From: Prionace glauca
Lineage: Eukaryota; Chordata; Chondrichthyes; Carcharhiniformes; Carcharhinidae
NCBI GenBank assembly: GCA_037974335.1
Contig: CM075760.1
Coordinates: 50,486,119-50,550,118, forward strand
DNA: 64,000 nucleotides
Direction: 5' to 3'
Below are positions 31,988 to 43,582 of this stretch, piece after piece. The notes beneath the pieces were generated by a model. That model searched no databases. It worked only from the letters and a program-made list of their open reading frames with translations, and had not been told where the DNA came from. The position numbers and the translations under genes are program-made. Positions within the stretch are counted from its first letter, which is position 1. Every line of letters begins with the position of its first letter.

Positions 31988-32204
31988 AAACACAGTAAGA
32001 AGTCTCACAACACCAGGTTAAATTCCAACAGGTTTATTCATAGCAAAAGCCACTAGCTTTCGGGGTGCTGTCCCTTCATCAGGTGGAGTGAGAGTTCTAT
32101 AAAAGCTAGTGGCTTTTGCTACCAAATAAACCTGTTGGACTTTAACCTGGTGTTGTGAGACTTCTTACTGTGTTTACCCCAGTCCAACGCTGGTATCTCC
32201 ACTG
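31988..32204. repeat. Foldback repeat family B, complete, with 10-bp target duplication
   Basis: The left arm begins aaacacagtaagaagtctca and the right arm ends with its inverted copy, followed by a unique 'accccagtccaacgctggta' end. CAGGAGAGGT occurs on both sides (31978-31987 and 32205-32214), and the LINE reads on across it. The terminal duplication of about 10 bp is longer than most DNA transposons make. Confidence 0.85.
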
Positions 32205-32804
32205 CAGGAGAGGTGCCACAGGACTGGAGGACAGCCAATGTGGTATCATTAGTTAAGAAGGAACACGGGGAAAAAACAGCAAACAACAGACCAGTAAGTC
32301 TAACTTCAGCAGTAGGGAAACTATTGGAAAAAATTCTGAGGGGCAGAGTTAATCTCCACTTGGGGAGATAAGAATTAATCAAGGATAGACAGCATGGTTT
32401 TGGCAACGGGAGATCAGGTCTTACAAATTTGATTGCATTTTTGAGGAGGTGACTCATTGTATACAGTTGACGTAGTCTACATGGACTTCAGTAAGGCTTT
32501 TGACAAGGTTCCATATGGACGACTGATGAAGAAGGTGAAAGCCCATTCGATAATTTGCCAAAGTGCATCCAAAAGTGACAGGAGTCAGAGGGGGATGGTC
32601 AAATGTAATTTTTGTGACTAGATGTCTGTGTCCAGCGGTGTTTTGCATGGATAGGAGTTGCATCGTTTCTTGTTTGTAGTGTAAGTTAATAATTTGGATG
32701 TGAATATTGGAGGTATACCAAGTAAGTTTGCAGGTGACACAAAGATTGGTGATTTCATAAATGCTGATGAGCGAAGCCTTAGATTACAGGACAATACTGA
32801 CCGA

Positions 32805-33085
32805 GTAGCACTGCAGCCTTACAGCACCAAGGACCTGGGTTCAATTCCCAGCTTAGGTCACTGTCTGTGCGGAGCCTGCATATTCTCCCCATGTCTGCAC
32901 AGGTTTCCTCCAGGTGCTCCGATTTCCTCCTACAGTCTGAAAGATGTGTTGTTAGGCACATTGATCATGCTAAATTCTCCCTCTGTGTATCCAAACAAAT
33001 GTGGCAACTTGGGGATTTTCGCAGTAACTTCATTGCAGAGCTGATGTAAGATTACTTGTGACACTAATACATAAACTTTAAAACT
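32805..33085 (+). mobile_element. tRNA-headed SINE (second tail type)
   Basis: Head 'agcactgcagccttacagca', B box 'gggttcaattcccag', core 'aggtttcctccaggtgctcc' and tail 'gcagtaacttcattgcagag ... ttacttgtgacactaata'. Nested in the LINE. Confidence 0.88.
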
Positions 33086-33862
33086 TTAGTTAGATGGTAG
33101 AGACGGGGCAAATGGAATTCAATCCTTAAAAAGTTTGAAGTAATGCATTTTGGGAGGAGTAATGAAAAAGGATTGGTTTAGGCTAGTGGGTCATTGTTTT
33201 GTAACTGGTCGGCACAACATCGTGGGCCAAAGGGCCTGTTCTGCGCTGTAATGTTCTATGTAACAGAATGCACAATGAATAGTCAGATCCTAGAGGTTCA
33301 GAGTGACCTTGGTGTGTATGTCCATAGATCTCTGAAGACAGCAGGACAGGTACATAAGGGGATTCAGAAAGCACATGGGATACTTGCCTTTATTAACTGA
33401 CGCATTGAATATAAGGGCAGGGAGGTTCTGATGTAGCTGTACATAAGAAATAGGAACAGGAATAGGCCATCTAGCCCTTCGAGCCTTCCCCTGCCCTGTA
33501 TAAACCACTAATTAGGCCACAGGTGAAGAACTGTGTACAGTTCTGGTTGCCATGCAGGAGAAATAACAGAAAGTAGCCATATTTCTGTTATTTCTCCTGC
33601 ATGGAGATTTTCAGCTCTCTGAGTCCAGGACAGGAAGCAGTGAGCATGGATCTGTCAACTAGCTTCAATCAGCACCTTCAAGGGAATTGGGAGGGTGAAT
33701 ATTAGATACAGCAGAGTGAGAATGGAGGGAGAGTGTGTGGGATGAAGATTTACAGCTTTTGTGGAGTGAGAGAGGAAAGAATGTTCCATAAAAACTAGAG
33801 TTGTCTGTTCTGAATTTCTATCTTGTACTGACACTGATGACTTTTGTAAATTGTTTTTACAG

Positions 33863-34214
33863 AATATTAGAAGAGGAATCACACAGATAAATCTTAAGTA
33901 TCACATTTCTGTCTGACGGAGTCACCCAATTCCTTGGAAGCTAATTTTCCTCAGCCTCTGAATATGAAGGAGAAATGTTTGAGCAGTCTGTCGACTGCAA
34001 GATTTTAAGCAACAGTGCGACTGGAAAAACACTGGGATACAAACACACACCTGAGTGAGAGTGTTCCAGTGCACTGACTGTGGAAAGAGCTTTAACCAGT
34101 TATACAGCCTGAAAATACATCACAGCATTCACAGCAGGGAGAGACTGTACCATGTTGTCTGTGTGAACAAGGCGTCAAATGATAAAACTGCAATGAGACA
34201 AGGAGACCGACAAT
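33863..34214 (+). other. ZNF-B 5'UTR exon part with fossil finger
   Basis: A tttttacag acceptor at 33854-33862 opens the exon. The frame at 34064-34150 still reads VFQCTDCGKSFNQLYSLKIH, a decayed finger that is not in frame with the main ORF. An in-frame TGA lies eight codons before the ZNF-B ATG. The same layout recurs upstream of ZNF-A, C, E and F. Confidence 0.6.
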
Positions 34215-35057
34215 ATGGAAAAACCATGGAAATGTGAGGACTGTGGGAAGAGATACAAAGCACCCTCTCTACTGGAAGCTCATCGACGCAGCCACACTGG
34301 GGAGAAACCGTTCACCTGCTGTGTTTGTGGTAAGGGATTCAGTGATTCATCCACTCTGCAGAGACACCAGCGAGTTCACACCGGTGAGAGTGCATTCACC
34401 TGCTGTCAGTGTGGGAAGGGATTTACTCAGATATCCAGCCTACAGACACACCAGCTAGTTCACACTGGGGAGAGGCCATTCACCTGCCCTGAGTGTGGGA
34501 AGGGATTCAGTAAGTCATCCAACCTGCAGAAACACCAGCGAGTTCACACAGGAGAGAGGCCATTCAGCTGCTCTGAATGTAGGAAAAGATTCACTCAGTT
34601 ATCTCATCTGCGGGCACACCAGCGGGTTCACACTGGGGAGAGACCATTCACTTGCACTCAGTGTGGGAAGGGATTCACTCAATTGTACAGTCTGCAGACA
34701 CACCAGCGAGATCACACTGGGGAGAGACCATACAGCTGCTTTCAGTGTGGGAAAGGATTCATTCATTTATCAAACCTGCAGACACACCAGCGAGTTCACA
34801 CTGGGGAGAGGCCATTCACCTGCTCTCAGTGTGGGAAGGGATTCACTCAGTTATCCAACCTGCGGAGACACCGGCGAGTTCACTCTGGAGAGAGGCCGTT
34901 CACCTGTCCCGTGTGTGGGAAGGGATTCACTCGGTTATCTACCCTGCAGTCACACCAGCGAGTTCACACTGGGGGGAGACTGCTCATTTGCTCTCAGTGT
35001 GGGAAGGGATTCTGTGATTCATCCACCCTGCTGACACACCAACAAGTTCACAAGTGA
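34215..35057 (+). CDS. ZNF-B: C2H2 zinc-finger protein, 10 intact fingers
   Basis: 280 residues in one exon from ATG at 34215. It has ten complete C2H2 fingers: [19 protein letters not shown], then [10 protein letters not shown] and so on, with the last [15 protein letters not shown]. All zinc ligands are present. Linkers are TGE(R/K)PF except TGESAF after finger 2 and TGGRLL before finger 10. No effector domain is visible. As a family the fingers bind DNA in the nucleus, and long tandem arrays usually act in transcriptional control; the target is unknown. The 5' intron sequence (33600-33862) is clearly homologous to those of ZNF-C and ZNF-D, showing that the whole gene unit was duplicated. 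The 3'UTR (ttagattctgctgttattgt) also matches its paralogs. Confidence 0.93.
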   Translation: MEKPWKCEDCGKRYKAPSLLEAHRRSHTGEKPFTCCVCGKGFSDSSTLQRHQRVHTGESAFTCCQCGKGFTQISSLQTHQLVHTGERPFTCPECGKGFSKSSNLQKHQRVHTGERPFSCSECRKRFTQLSHLRAHQRVHTGERPFTCTQCGKGFTQLYSLQTHQRDHTGERPYSCFQCGKGFIHLSNLQTHQRVHTGERPFTCSQCGKGFTQLSNLRRHRRVHSGERPFTCPVCGKGFTRLSTLQSHQRVHTGGRLLICSQCGKGFCDSSTLLTHQQVHK

Positions 35058-35339
35058 ATAGGGGGATTAGATTCTGCTGTTATTGTTTCTGTTCTCAATT
35101 ACATCCTGGACTGCATTTTGTTCATTCTCACAGTTGGTCAATGGGGAGGGTTTCTTTCTGCTGGACTGGCCGGTCTCTCAACTTTGCCTCCAGTGGGCTG
35201 ATGCTCTTTGAGTCTTGTTGCAAATACCTGGTTTTAAATTTCACAAGAATCACAGAGTGACAGGGTGTTAGGAAGGTCAGAGATATTTAGTCAGAATTTC
35301 TGTTTGAAATTCCCCAAATGCCCATCCAATTTCCTTTGT

Positions 35340-35605
35340 AATTGTTTATTGTCTCCACTTCCCCCACCCTTTAGTGAGCGAGTTCCAGCTCATTACCATG
35401 CACTGCATCAAAATATTCTTCCTCACATCCCCCTGCATCTCTGATTCAAAACCTTAAATCTGTGTCCCCCTTGTCCTTGTCCCATCAGCGAATGGGAACA
35501 TCTTTTCTTTGTCCACCTTATCTAAATCTGTCAGAATCTTGCCCACCTCTATCAAATCTCCCCTCAACCTCCTTTGCTCCAAGGGCAACAACCCCAGTCT
35601 GACAT
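35340..35605 (-). mobile_element. CR1-like LINE 3' fragment
   Basis: The minus strand reads RTRGTQI, RRLRGDLIEVGKILTDL and EKMFPF blocks of the RT C-terminus (within 35454-35600). Both ends are missing. Confidence 0.75.
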
Positions 35606-36425
35606 CGACAATAAAGAACAAACTAACAGAATATGTTAATACCTGAAATCGAATGGGAATGTTTAAATACAGTTTTAAAAATATTGTGAACATATTGTCC
35701 TGGACAATAAAGGAATTTGAATAACTCACCTTGGGTGTGGTGAAATGAAAGGTCCTTTACAAATTCAGCCTAGCCATAAGATTTGCACTCGAGTGAGCAT
35801 AAGATATTTCACTCCAGGTATGATTCAACTGACCCACGAGGAAGTTTTTAGCAAACATAGTTAATTTAAGAACACAGTTAAAATATAAGAAGAAAAATTA
35901 GCATAATTTTTACCGATCGCAATAAAAAGCAACCATGATCTTGTCTCAACCTGAACAGCTAAGTCCAAATCAAATAATCCCTACAAACTTACAGCTCATT
36001 TTAGGCTTTGCACAGAAAGCAAGTATGCTCACCTGATGCTGGATTTTGCAGCTTTTTTAACACCTGTTGTGAATTAGTCCTTTAAACATTGATTTCAAAC
36101 TTTGACTTCCCAGTTCTGGAAATTTCAGGACCTTGAGATAGAGAGAGAGAGAGAGAGACAGACTGCTTGCCACTATCTTCCAGCTGGCAACTCACAGGTA
36201 GCAGAATCTTCACTCCACAGAAAGAGATGAGAAACACTCCTCTCAGTCTGCAGTCCAAAGAGCATGTGACAAAAGAAAACTAAAACCTTTCTCCTGTGAA
36301 AGAAATGTCCAAAGACAGCATTGACCTTTTAATCAGGCTCAACACAACAGTTTGAAAAGGGTCATAAAACTCCAGGTTACTGGATTAGCCCAGAGTGAAA
36401 ATAATCAAGCTGCCCATTATATTCA
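35606..36425. other. Intergenic with (GA)n
   Basis: AT-rich. A (GA)n microsatellite lies at 36137-36158. No gene recognised. Confidence 0.5.
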
Positions 36426-36745
36426 AAGAACAGAATCCTGACAGTACAGAAGGAGGCCATTTGGCCCATCAAGCCTGCACTGACAACAATCCCAGCCTAT
36501 CTCAGTAACCCCACATATTTACCCTGCTAATTCCCAGAAACGAGGGTCAACGTAACATAACCAATCAACCCAAACCACAGAACTTTGGACCGTGGGAAGA
36601 AACCAGAACACTTGGAGGAAACCCATGCAGACACAGGGAGGATGTGCAAACTCCACACAGACAGTGACCCAAGCCAGGAATCAAACCTGAATCCCTGGTA
36701 CTGTGAGGCAACAGTGCTAACCACTGTGTCACCGCACCGTCATAT
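36425..36745 (-). mobile_element. tRNA-headed SINE
   Basis: The minus-strand tail is at 36432 (cctgacagtacagaaggagg), the core 'tttggaccgtgggaagaaac' and the head at 36680-36742. Confidence 0.9.
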
Positions 36746-37344
36746 TGTTCTTTGCATTAGCTGAGTTGTAAATCAGTGAAAGCCAGCACAATACTTGGTC
36801 TCTGAAACACTCCTACATCCGTGAACTTTCTTTTAAAGAAATCCACATTTGAAAGCCCAGCCAGGATATGAAATATCAGCGCCTTAACAGGGAGATAAGA
36901 CAGACAGACACTATATTTGATCTTTTCAACAGCACATCTGAGAGTTAAGAATGTGTGACATGATTTTGGGAAACTGGAGTGAGTGTGCACATCTGATTTG
37001 TTACATGTGAAAAATAGCAAGCCTAAATTCATGGTGAGATGGAGTGAAGAGCGGGTCCCAAACACACACAGCTACTTGAGACACAGCAGGAGATGAAATG
37101 GTTAATGTGGCCAGGGGATTGAGACAACATTGTGACAACATCAAGGCATTGACACACACTCCAGAGAGAAACTGAGTTCAAAACAATCAGAATCCTATTA
37201 AACACAGTGCACATGGACACAATGTGAGGAAAATTAAAGTAAAATGGATAAAATTATAGATTGGGACAATTAAGAGCTTGGAAGAAATAACACTGAATAA
37301 AAACTGTCCACAAGTTGGATAGGGGGTAAAGAGAGAGCTGGAAA
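36746..37344. other. Intergenic, nothing recognised
   Basis: No domain in the short frames and no known repeat. Confidence 0.45.
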
Positions 37345-37720
37345 ATCTTTTACATCCTTCCTGTAATGAGGTGACCAGAACTGAGCACAGTACTCCAAGT
37401 GGGGTCTGACCAGGGTCCTATAAAGCTGCAACATCATCTTTCAACTCTGAAACTCAATTCCTCAACTGATGAAGGCCTGTACACCATAAGCCTTCTTAAC
37501 CATAACTTCAACCTGCGCAGCTGCTTTGAGCATGCTATGAACTCGGACTCCTCTGATCTTCCACACTGCCAAGAGTCCTACCATTAATATTATGTTCTGC
37601 CATTCTATTTGACCTGCCAAAATTAACACTTTACACTTATTGCCATCCTATTTGACCTGCCAAAATGAACCACTTCAGAGAGGGAATCGCTTTCTGTTAA
37701 AGAGTCTGCCAAACCCTCTC
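37345..37720 (-). mobile_element. CR1-like LINE RT fragment
   Basis: Minus-strand match to the block around FGRxN through LVRPHLEY (aactgagcacagtactccaa; ttcctcaactgatgaaggcc). The left part contains a short local duplication (cctatttgacctgccaaaat words at 37605 and 37650). Confidence 0.7.
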
Positions 37721-37921
37721 ACCCACTTTTCCTAAAGTGCATCAATCTCATCAGGAAAACTCCAGAACAATCAAATATTTTTACTGATAAAAGTTTATTA
37801 ATGAAACAGAACATGGTTAAAACGTACAGAAAATGATAAGAGGATCAAGGACAACCAGAGTAAAAGGATGTTCACAATGTTCTGGACACAAATGGTTTCT
37901 CTTTAATTCATCTGTAGCCTG

Positions 37922-38151
37922 TTAATCTCTGGAATTCTCTGCCTGTTGAAGTGGTGGAGGCTGCCTCGCTAAATATTTTTAAGAAACGGGTTGATGGGTT
38001 TTTGATATGAGAAGGGATTAAGGGTTATGGGGAGAGGGCAGGAAGGTGGAGCTGAGCCACGACAGATCAGCCATGATCTTATTGAATGGCGGGGCAGGCT
38101 CGAAGGGCCAGATGGCCTACTCCTGCTCCTATTTCTTATGTTCTTATGTTC
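37922..38151 (+). mobile_element. Young CR1-type LINE 3' end
   Basis: 230 bp, almost identical to the last part of the element at 14885-16545 (ctctggaattctctgcctgt to ttcttatgttcttatgttct). A severely 5'-truncated recent insertion. Confidence 0.92.
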
Positions 38152-38261
38152 TCTTTGTGGAAAACGTCTGCTCAGTCCAAAGCATGACCCTCACCTTCCG
38201 CTTGCCATCAGAATTTACCATCTTGCTCTCATGCTCATATTTTTGTCCTCGGCCTTGTCTG

Positions 38262-38800
38262 TGTAAAAGGAGTTAACAAAGTGCATTAGTGTCAGTCCAG
38301 GATAGAAATTCAGAACAGACAATTCTAGTTTTTATGGAACATTCTTTCCTCTCACATTTCCCAAAAGCTGTAAATCTCCATCTCGCACTGTTTTGACAAA
38401 GGGTCACCTGGACTCGAAACATCAGCTCTTTTCTCTCCTCACAGATGCTGCCAGGCCTGCTGAGATTTTCCAGCATCTTCTCTTTTGGTTCCCATCTCAC
38501 ACACCCTCCCTTCATTCTCACTCTGCTGTATCTAATATTCACCCTCCCAATTCTCCTGAAGGTGCTGATTGAGGCTGATTGACAGATCCATGCGCACTGC
38601 TTCCTGTCCTGGACACAGAGCTGAAAATCTCCATGCAGGCTGCCAGACAGATGTATGTCTAAATGACTGGACTAAAAATGTATGGAATGTACAGATTGGA
38701 CTCACTTCCTTACCCTTCAGTTTTTCAAGTCTCCAATTTCCCCCAGAATGAGAAAAGAAATGGAAAGGGGGAAACATTGATTTCCTCCCAGATGTTGCAC
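38262..38800 (-). pseudogene. Remnant of a lost ZNF gene: intron and donor region
   Basis: The minus strand matches ZNF 5' introns: acceptor-like 'ccttttacacag' near 38265-38278, 'tttctatcctggactgacac' at about 38291-38312 and 'cacctgactgtgagtgag'-type intron sequence. At 38775-38790 it ends at a decayed donor (CATCTGGGAGG). No finger exon follows to the left; a CR1 3' end occupies 37922-38151 instead. A family-A repeat arm (38390-38490) sits within it. Confidence 0.55.
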
Positions 38801-38859
38801 AGAGGAGGAAGTTTCACTCTGAAGCTCATTGATCAACTTCCGCTTTGTGACATCACAAT

Positions 38860-39321
38860 GGAGCCCTGCCTGAGTCAACCAATCCGCAATGTTGTCTTTT
38901 TGCTCCAATGGGAGACTGAGCGTTAGGAACGTCCACACGAGAATCAGCCAATAGGAATCAGTCTGCTCTGGCATGACGTCCTGGGGTTCCAGTGCGCAGG
39001 CCCGGGCGCGCGGATCCGGGAGCCCCGCCCCCACCCATTGCTCCCCGCCCCCTGCCCCTCCTCGAGCCAAGGTTTCCAGTCAAGCGGCTGGCGCTCGGTG
39101 ATCTCCCGCTCCCCCCGGCCCGCGACTGCGCATGTCCAAGGGTGTGGAGAAGCTGCGTATTTGAGGGAGCGTGCCCACCTGCGACCTTCTGAGCGATTGA
39201 CCAATGGAAAGAGATGGAGGTCCGGAAGGACTCTGGTCCTCCAGCCAATCAGAGTGTGGGCTTTGTGTGAATGCAGATTGATCTTATGACGTACTCGAAC
39301 TTCCTCCTGTCTCCAACATCT
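38860..39321 (+). promoter_or_regulatory. GC-rich promoter and 5'UTR exon of ZNF-C
   Basis: Contains a TGACGTCC CRE-like site (38974), GC boxes (agccccgcccccacccattg) and, at 39199-39249, the module CCAAT - GGAGGTCC (39216-39223) - GGTCCTCC (39235-39242) - CCAAT. It ends in exon donor CATCT|gtgagt at 39321/39322. Three further CCAAT boxes on the left (38879, 38905, 38948) are relics of the opposite half. Confidence 0.65.
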
Positions 39322-39759
39322 GTGAGTAAAACACTTTCTTTTCTCCCTCTTTCCATTTCTTTTCTCATTCTTGGAAAAACTGGAGATTTGCTGAAGGGAA
39401 AGGAAGTGAATCCAGGGAGGGTGCAGACTCTGGAAAGGTTGGCCCAGGTCTCTTTTTCTCTTAAAGACATTGACATCCTTTGCTCTCTCAGCTTGACACG
39501 TTGATTTGTCTGGCTAAAAGATCCCTTTCCTAATATTCACAATCAAAGGGCTGGTTTCCCCAGGAGATGGCTGACATTTAAGGAGACAGTAAATTAATAT
39601 CAGACAGAGATATGATAAAGTATATTTATAATTACATCTAGCTGTGTAATATAGTACTGTTGCTATGTTATATATTTCCAGTCACCTCTTCAAACAGAGA
39701 GTTGTTAGTCTTGGATTTATCCCACAGGGATCAGTGGAGGCTGAGGGCCATTGAATATA

Positions 39760-40078
39760 TTCCAGGGTCAGTTGGACTGATTTTTGATTGATAAAGGAGA
39801 ATGTTATAGGGAACAGAAAATGCCGATAAAGTTAAGGTGAGGAGGAATTTCCTCACTCAAGGATGTGGTGAAGTTTTGGAATTCTGCACCCCAGAGGACT
39901 GTGGAGTCTCAGCCATCAAGAATTTTCAAGCTGGAGATTTATAAGTTTTGAGATATTGAAGATCTGGGGGACTGTATGGGAAATAATGCTGAGGTAGATC
40001 AGCCAATTCTTAATGAATGGTTGAGGCAGTTCGATAGGCTGAATGGCCAACTGCAGCTCCTATTTCTTATGATTTCTG
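39760..40078 (+). mobile_element. CR1-like LINE 3' end in the ZNF-C intron
   Basis: Plus-strand, diverged RT C-terminus (tttcctcactcaaggatgtg; ggaattctgcaccccagagg) and tail 'cagctcctatttcttatgat'. Confidence 0.75.
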
Positions 40079-40642
40079 CGCCAAGGAAGGACGCAGTGAG
40101 CATAGATGTGTCAATCAGCATCTTCAGGAGAATTGGGAGGGTGAATATTAGATACAGCAGAGTAAGAATGGAGGGAGTGTGTGTGGGATGGAGATTTACA
40201 GCTTTTGCACAATGAAAGGAAAGAACATTCTGTAGGAACTAGAGTTGTCTATTCTGAATTTTTATCTTGTACTGACAATGATGACTTATGTAAATTTCTT
40301 TTACAGGATATTGAAAAAGGAATCACAGGCTGGAATGTCAAATGTCATGTCTAGATCTGACAGAGTCATATTCCTTGGGATATGATTATCATTGGCCTTT
40401 AAATCTAGAAGTATTGTCTGGTCTTTTGATTTGAAAAGTTTCAAACGTCAGTGGAAAAGCGCCAACATATTACACATTCAAGTGAGAGTGTTCCAGTGCA
40501 CTAACTGAAAAGCTTTAACCAGTTGCACAGCCTGAATAAATATCACACCATTCACTGCGGGGAGACTGTACTCGTGTTCTGTGTGTGTGGAAGAGGCTTC
40601 CACTGATTGCCCACCCAAGAGAGAGGCAAGGACACCTGCAAC

Positions 40643-41737
40643 ATGGAGAAACCATGGAAATGTGCAGACTGTGGGAAGAAATATAAAGTTCCATCTCGGC
40701 TGGAAATTCATCGACGGAGTCACACAGGGGAGAGGCCGTTCATCTGCTCTCAGTGTGGCGAGGGATTCACTTGGTTATCCACCCTGCAAAGACACCAGCG
40801 AGTTCACACTGGAGAGAAGCCATTCACCTGCTCTCAGTGTGGGAAGGGATTCACTCAGTCATCCGGTCTGCGGGCACACCAGCAAGTTCACACTGGGGAA
40901 AAGCCGTTCGCCTGCACCCTGTGTGGGAAGGGTTTCATTCAGTCATCCCACCTACAGAATCACAAAGCTACTCACACTAATGAGAGACCCTTTAAATGCT
41001 CTGACTGTGGGAGCTGCTTCAAAACCTCTGGTGAACTGGTGTTCCACCAGCGCATTCACACTGAGGAGAGACCGTTCAGCTGCTCTCATTGCACCAAGAG
41101 GTTTAAAAGGTCATCCCACCTGCGGACACACCAGCGAGTTCACACCGGAGAGAGACCATTTACCTGCACCATATGTGGGAAGGGATTCACACAGTTATCC
41201 AGCGTATGGGCACACCAGCAAGTTCACACTGGGGAGAGGCCATTTACCTGCTCTGTATGTGGGAAGGGATTCACTCTGTCATCGAACCTGCTGAGGCACA
41301 AAATCACTCACACCCAGGAGAGACCCTTTAAATGCCCTGACTGTGGGAGCGGATTCAAACGTACTTCAGATCTGAGGGACCACGAGCGAATTCACACTGG
41401 GGAGAAACCATTCGGCTGCTCTGTGTGTGGGAAGGGATTCACTCAGTTATCCCACCTACTGAATCATAAAGTCACTCATAGCAACGAGAGACCCTTTGAA
41501 TGTTCTGACTGTGAGAGTAGCTTCAAAAGCTCTCAGGATCTGATGTCCCACCAGCGCATTCACACTGAGGAGAGACCGTTCAGTTGCTCTCACTGCACAA
41601 AGAGGTTTAAATGGTCATCCGCACTGCAGAGACACCAGCGAGTTCACACTGGGGAGAGGTCCTTCACCTGCTCTGTATGTGGAAAGCGATTCATTCAGTT
41701 ATCCAGCCTGCTGAAACACGAGCAAGTTCACAAGTAA
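40643..41737 (+). CDS. ZNF-C: C2H2 zinc-finger protein, 13 fingers
   Basis: 364 residues from ATG at 40643 (gcaacATGG). The frame is open upstream to a TGA at 40604-40606 but has no earlier ATG. Thirteen complete fingers occur, with two finger types alternating: the GKGFTQLSS type, and the FKCSDCGSCFKTSGEL/FSCSHCTKRFKRSS type with TNERPF or TEERPF linkers. This suggests internal duplication of a finger block (fingers 4-6 resemble 10-12). It ends LLKHEQVHK. There is no effector domain, and a nuclear DNA-binding role is inferred from the family. The gene has a promoter/exon 1 ending 39321, an intron of 39322-40306, and an acceptor tttcttttacag. It is the longest array in the cluster. Confidence 0.93.
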   Translation: MEKPWKCADCGKKYKVPSRLEIHRRSHTGERPFICSQCGEGFTWLSTLQRHQRVHTGEKPFTCSQCGKGFTQSSGLRAHQQVHTGEKPFACTLCGKGFIQSSHLQNHKATHTNERPFKCSDCGSCFKTSGELVFHQRIHTEERPFSCSHCTKRFKRSSHLRTHQRVHTGERPFTCTICGKGFTQLSSVWAHQQVHTGERPFTCSVCGKGFTLSSNLLRHKITHTQERPFKCPDCGSGFKRTSDLRDHERIHTGEKPFGCSVCGKGFTQLSHLLNHKVTHSNERPFECSDCESSFKSSQDLMSHQRIHTEERPFSCSHCTKRFKWSSALQRHQRVHTGERSFTCSVCGKRFIQLSSLLKHEQVHK

Positions 41738-41994
41738 TGACAGGGTTTGGATTCTGCTGTTATTGCTGTTGTTAATTACATCCAGGACAGAATCATGTTC
41801 ATTCTGACAGTTGGTAAAGTGGGAGGATTGGAGGTTTTCTTTCTGTTGGACTGGCCAGTCTCACAACTTTGCTTCCAGTGGGCTGATGCTCTTTGAGCCT
41901 GGGAGAGCACATTTCTGCTGAAATGAACCACAAAAGCTGGTGAAAGACAATTACTTTATCCTGGATAGAAAATAGTGCTTTTCACCACTGCAGG

Positions 41995-42255
41995 TAAATC
42001 TAAAATAAATACAGAAAGAATTGGAAAAGCACGGCAGGTTTGGCAACATTTGTGTAGAGAGAAATAGAGTTAATGTTTCACCCTACTTCAGAACTAAAGA
42101 GAGGGAGAAATGTGATGGGTTTGATGCTGATGAGAAAGGGGGGAGGGTCAGATAGAACAAAAGGGAAAGTCAGGGATTGGTTTGAGGGTGAGTGAGATGA
42201 AAAGTCAAAAATGTCCTGGAACAAAATGGTTGTTGGAAAGAAACAAAACAATTTT
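41995..42255. repeat. Interspersed repeat related to family A
   Basis: 'tggaaaagcacggcaggttt', 'agagaaatagagttaatgtt' and 'cttcagaactaaagagaggg' form a recognisable abundant shark repeat. It shares its left part with foldback family A and continues into a purine-rich tail. Confidence 0.6.
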
Positions 42256-42509
42256 GTCACTAGATTACTTTAGTTGGATCTTCAATTACTTGCTCCACTT
42301 TCTGTCATTATCAGGAATGGAATTGTTTCATACTATCTCCTTATCTGATTCTATATAATCCCTTATTTACAGTTTCAAATGTTGAGGCTAATCAGAGCTT
42401 GAAGGTCTCTCTCACCAGTGCATTTATCTTCACTGCACATTCTTTACATACACAGCAATTAAACTTTTACATTTTACAGCAAATAAAAATCAGTCTTTCA
42501 GTATGCCTC

Positions 42510-42685
42510 ACATCCTTTATAAAGGACCTGGATGAGTACTTGGCAAGTCGTAACATTCAAGGCTATGGGCCAAGTGCTGGCAAGTGGGACTAGGTGGGCA
42601 GGTCAGGACATTTCATGCATTGGTGCAGACTCAATGGGCCGACGGGCCTCTTTGCACTGTAGTAATCTGTGATTCTGTGAACTAA
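42510..42685 (+). mobile_element. LINE 3' end, divergent
   Basis: 'aaggacctggatgagtactt' to 'ggcctctttgcactgtagta': the last codons and 3' UTR of a CR1-like family. A short insertion. Confidence 0.7.
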
Positions 42686-43254
42686 CTCATTATTGATCTT
42701 TCAACAATAATTCAATTAAGACTCACCACTTATTCAGTCATCTATTACTGACTGGTAGCTAATTATCACAGGAATCGTTAATTAATATTTTTGGTTATAC
42801 TGGGGAAATTCCTAGTAGGTTATAGATATTTCAAGTAACCAGGGATTTAAATTACTAACAAAATTCTAAAAAGTGAAATGACCTAAGATTAGGTTTACAA
42901 CAGGGGGACAGTCTATCAGACACGGATAAACACATTAAGATATTTAACTAAGTATAAGATTTGGTTAAATACTTCTGACTTAAACATACACTTTGGATCT
43001 TTAAAAATGTATTTTAGCTATATGTTAAAGAAATCTGTACACTTTAGCCAAAGCAGGTTGCCTCAAAGCCCAATGAGCATATTGACAAGAGCATATTGAG
43101 ATGAACCACAATCTTTAGGACAATGAAACTACAGAATGTGTAAGTTCTTATCAATAACAGTTACTGGCAGTAAGGTCTTCTTGGCCCCTTCTTCAATAGA
43201 GTAGTTCATATTGTGCAGGTAGAGCAGGCCTTCTCAGATTTGAGCCCTTATGAT
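42686..43254. other. AT-rich intergenic
   Basis: Nothing recognised. Confidence 0.45.
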
Positions 43255-43582
43255 TTGAGGAGGTGGCACAGTGGTTAGCACTGCTGCCGCACAGGGCCAG
43301 GGATCTGGGTTCAATTCTGGCCTCAGGTCATTGTCTGTGTAGGGTTTGCACATTCTCCTCGTGTCTGCATGGGTTTCCACCAGGTGCTCCGGTTTCCCCC
43401 CAGTCCAAAGACTTGCAGGTTAGGTGGGTCGGCCAAGCTAAATTGCCCCTTAGTATCAAGGGGACAAGCTAGGTAAATGCATGGGGTTATGGGAATAAGG
43501 GCCTGGGTGGGATTGTGGTCAGTGCAGACTTGATGGGCCGAATGGCCTCCTTCTGCACTGTAGGGATTCTATGATTCTAACA
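43255..43582 (+). mobile_element. tRNA-headed SINE
   Basis: A full plus-strand copy: head 'ggcacagtggttagcactgc', B box 'gggttcaattctgg' and tail 'ctgcactgtagggattctat'. Confidence 0.93.

Larger units (their letters stand above)
31820..33560 (+). mobile_element. CR1-like LINE with four nested insertions
   Basis: RT blocks begin at about motif 0 (ccaggccaagatggggtgat), then DWRTAN-like at 32218, then HGF.NGRS.L (32390), DVVYMDFSKAFDKV (32465-32510) and the C-terminal region to 33560. It is interrupted by a foldback repeat (31988-32204), a SINE (32805-33085), a LINE 3' scrap (about 33180-33262) and a minus CR1 3' scrap (33440-33510). Heavily frame-broken. Confidence 0.75.
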
